Source: an uncultured Eubacteriales bacterium
Lineage (GTDB): Bacteria; Bacillota; Clostridia; Lachnospirales; Anaerotignaceae
Assembly (NCBI GenBank): GCA_959604475.1
Contig: CAUHBX010000057.1
Coordinates: 1-6,466, forward strand
Direction of reading: 5' to 3'
Length of the DNA: 6,466 bases
Below are positions 5,911 to 6,466 of this stretch, piece after piece. Both the position numbers and the translations under genes were made by a program. The notes below the pieces were generated by a model that worked only from the letters and a program-made list of their open reading frames with translations, was not told the origin of the DNA and did not search any database. Each line of letters opens with the position of its first letter. The stretch's first letter is position 1.

Positions 5911-6466
5911 TTATCCGCCTATACCGCTGAAGCTGTCTGCCACCGTAAGCATTCCGCCTGTTATAGCGTCGGCAAGCTCATTGCTCATTGTTATTATCCA
6001 GCCGTTCTCGCCCTTTGTTAAGGCAACGTCGACTTCCTTCTCAACAAGGTTTTCCTTGTTGTTTTCCAAAGCCGTGCTGAAAACCTCAAGCAGCTTCTGC
6101 TCAAGCTCGTCCTCGGCTATGCCTGAAAAAGCAAGGGTAAACGCCTGGTTCATGTAATCGGACATAACGAGTGCCATGTCAATGGCCTTGATGTTCACCT
6201 TTACGGCGGCGGTGTCGCCGTTTTCCTCGGTGGACACTATTGTGTAGCTGAGGCTATCCATAAGGCTGTCCATCATGGCGGATGACTGCGAACCCTCGTT
6301 TTCGCCTGAAAGCTCGTTGTACTCAACGTCCACATAATTGGAGGCGGTCTTAAAATCCTGCGCCTTTATGGCGTTCAGGTAATTGCTTACGGCAGTGTCA
6401 GGGCCTTCCTTAGCCCCGCAGGCGCCGAGCGAGACCGCCATTATTACTGTTAAAACTGCGGCCAAT
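5911..6466 (-). CDS. Secreted lipoprotein with NTF2-like/DUF4878-type domain (5' end missing)
   Basis: The C-terminal 184 or so residues of a lipoprotein whose true start is beyond the right window edge. The first in-window start-like codon is a TTG at 6465, which is probably an internal Leu. A hydrophobic signal stretch (AAVLTVIMAVS) runs into the lipobox LGAC, whose Cys would be lipidated and anchor the protein outside the membrane. The mature part begins GAKEGPDTAVSNYLNAIKA and continues with QDFKTASNYV, the pattern of DUF4878/NTF2-like extracellular lipoproteins in which a helix is followed by a curved sheet. The region around VKVNIKAID and the late VDVALTKGENGWIITM resemble the paired strands that end such domains. 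No catalytic residues are evident, and a binding or stress-related role is only a guess. The terminator hairpin follows immediately. Confidence 0.8.
   Translation of the reverse strand, partial: LAAVLTVIMAVSLGACGAKEGPDTAVSNYLNAIKAQDFKTASNYVDVEYNELSGENEGSQSSAMMDSLMDSLSYTIVSTEENGDTAAVKVNIKAIDMALVMSDYMNQAFTLAFSGIAEDELEQKLLEVFSTALENNKENLVEKEVDVALTKGENGWIITMSNELADAITGGMLTVADSFSGIGG

Noticed and set aside
5699..6157. 152-codon + strand open frame across the antiporter/lipoprotein junction
   Set aside because: It is antisense to two supported genes and a terminator, and Ser-rich with no recognisable motif.
1..6466. Integrase, attachment-site repeat, tRNA, IS element or CRISPR array
   Set aside because: None was found. 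No integrase-like frame, no tRNA-like cloverleaf, no spaced repeat series and no terminal inverted repeats were seen, so the prophage boundary is inferred from gene content only.

Overview
The window looks like Bacillota, most likely class Clostridia (gut-type, Lachnospirales-like). The evidence is strong AGGAGG-type ribosome binding sites, frequent AGG and ATA codons on both strands, an endolysin with the C-terminal module common in clostridial phages, and a lipoprotein and an NhaC-type antiporter of Gram-positive style. Species cannot be assigned from the sequence alone.

Layout. The left part (1-4027, all + strand) reads as the late end of a prophage or prophage remnant. It holds the last codons of an upstream gene (possibly a holin), an M15-family endolysin with a C-terminal cell-wall-binding-type module (52-597), a Gly/Ser/Tyr-rich cysteine-free protein (610-1794), an Ala/Ser-rich cysteine-free protein with a signature I associate with phage virion proteins (1806-3083), and an AbiH-family abortive-infection gene (3143-4027). 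The first three complete genes are 11-12 bases apart, each behind a good ribosome binding site, and look like one operon. The AbiH gene follows a 59-base gap with its own extended -10 promoter candidate, as expected for a 'moron' carried at the end of a late operon. A strong hairpin that can terminate in both directions (4026-4057) closes this block.

The right part (4060-6466, all - strand) looks like ordinary chromosome. It holds an NhaC-family Na+/H+ antiporter preceded by a cleavable signal peptide and an extracytoplasmic four-CxxC domain (4060-5829), and upstream of it the 3' part of a secreted lipoprotein gene (5911 to the window edge), separated by a minus-strand terminator hairpin.

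How they work together. The endolysin would degrade peptidoglycan at the end of the lytic cycle, and an internal start may also supply its free C-terminal module. The two cysteine-free proteins are most likely virion or ejection components, and the AbiH protein probably protects the lysogen from other phages. The antiporter and lipoprotein have no evident link to the phage block. The most notable points are the internal start in the endolysin, the CxxC-rich ectodomain on the antiporter, the SIR2-like motif order in the AbiH protein, and the two unassigned phage-type proteins.
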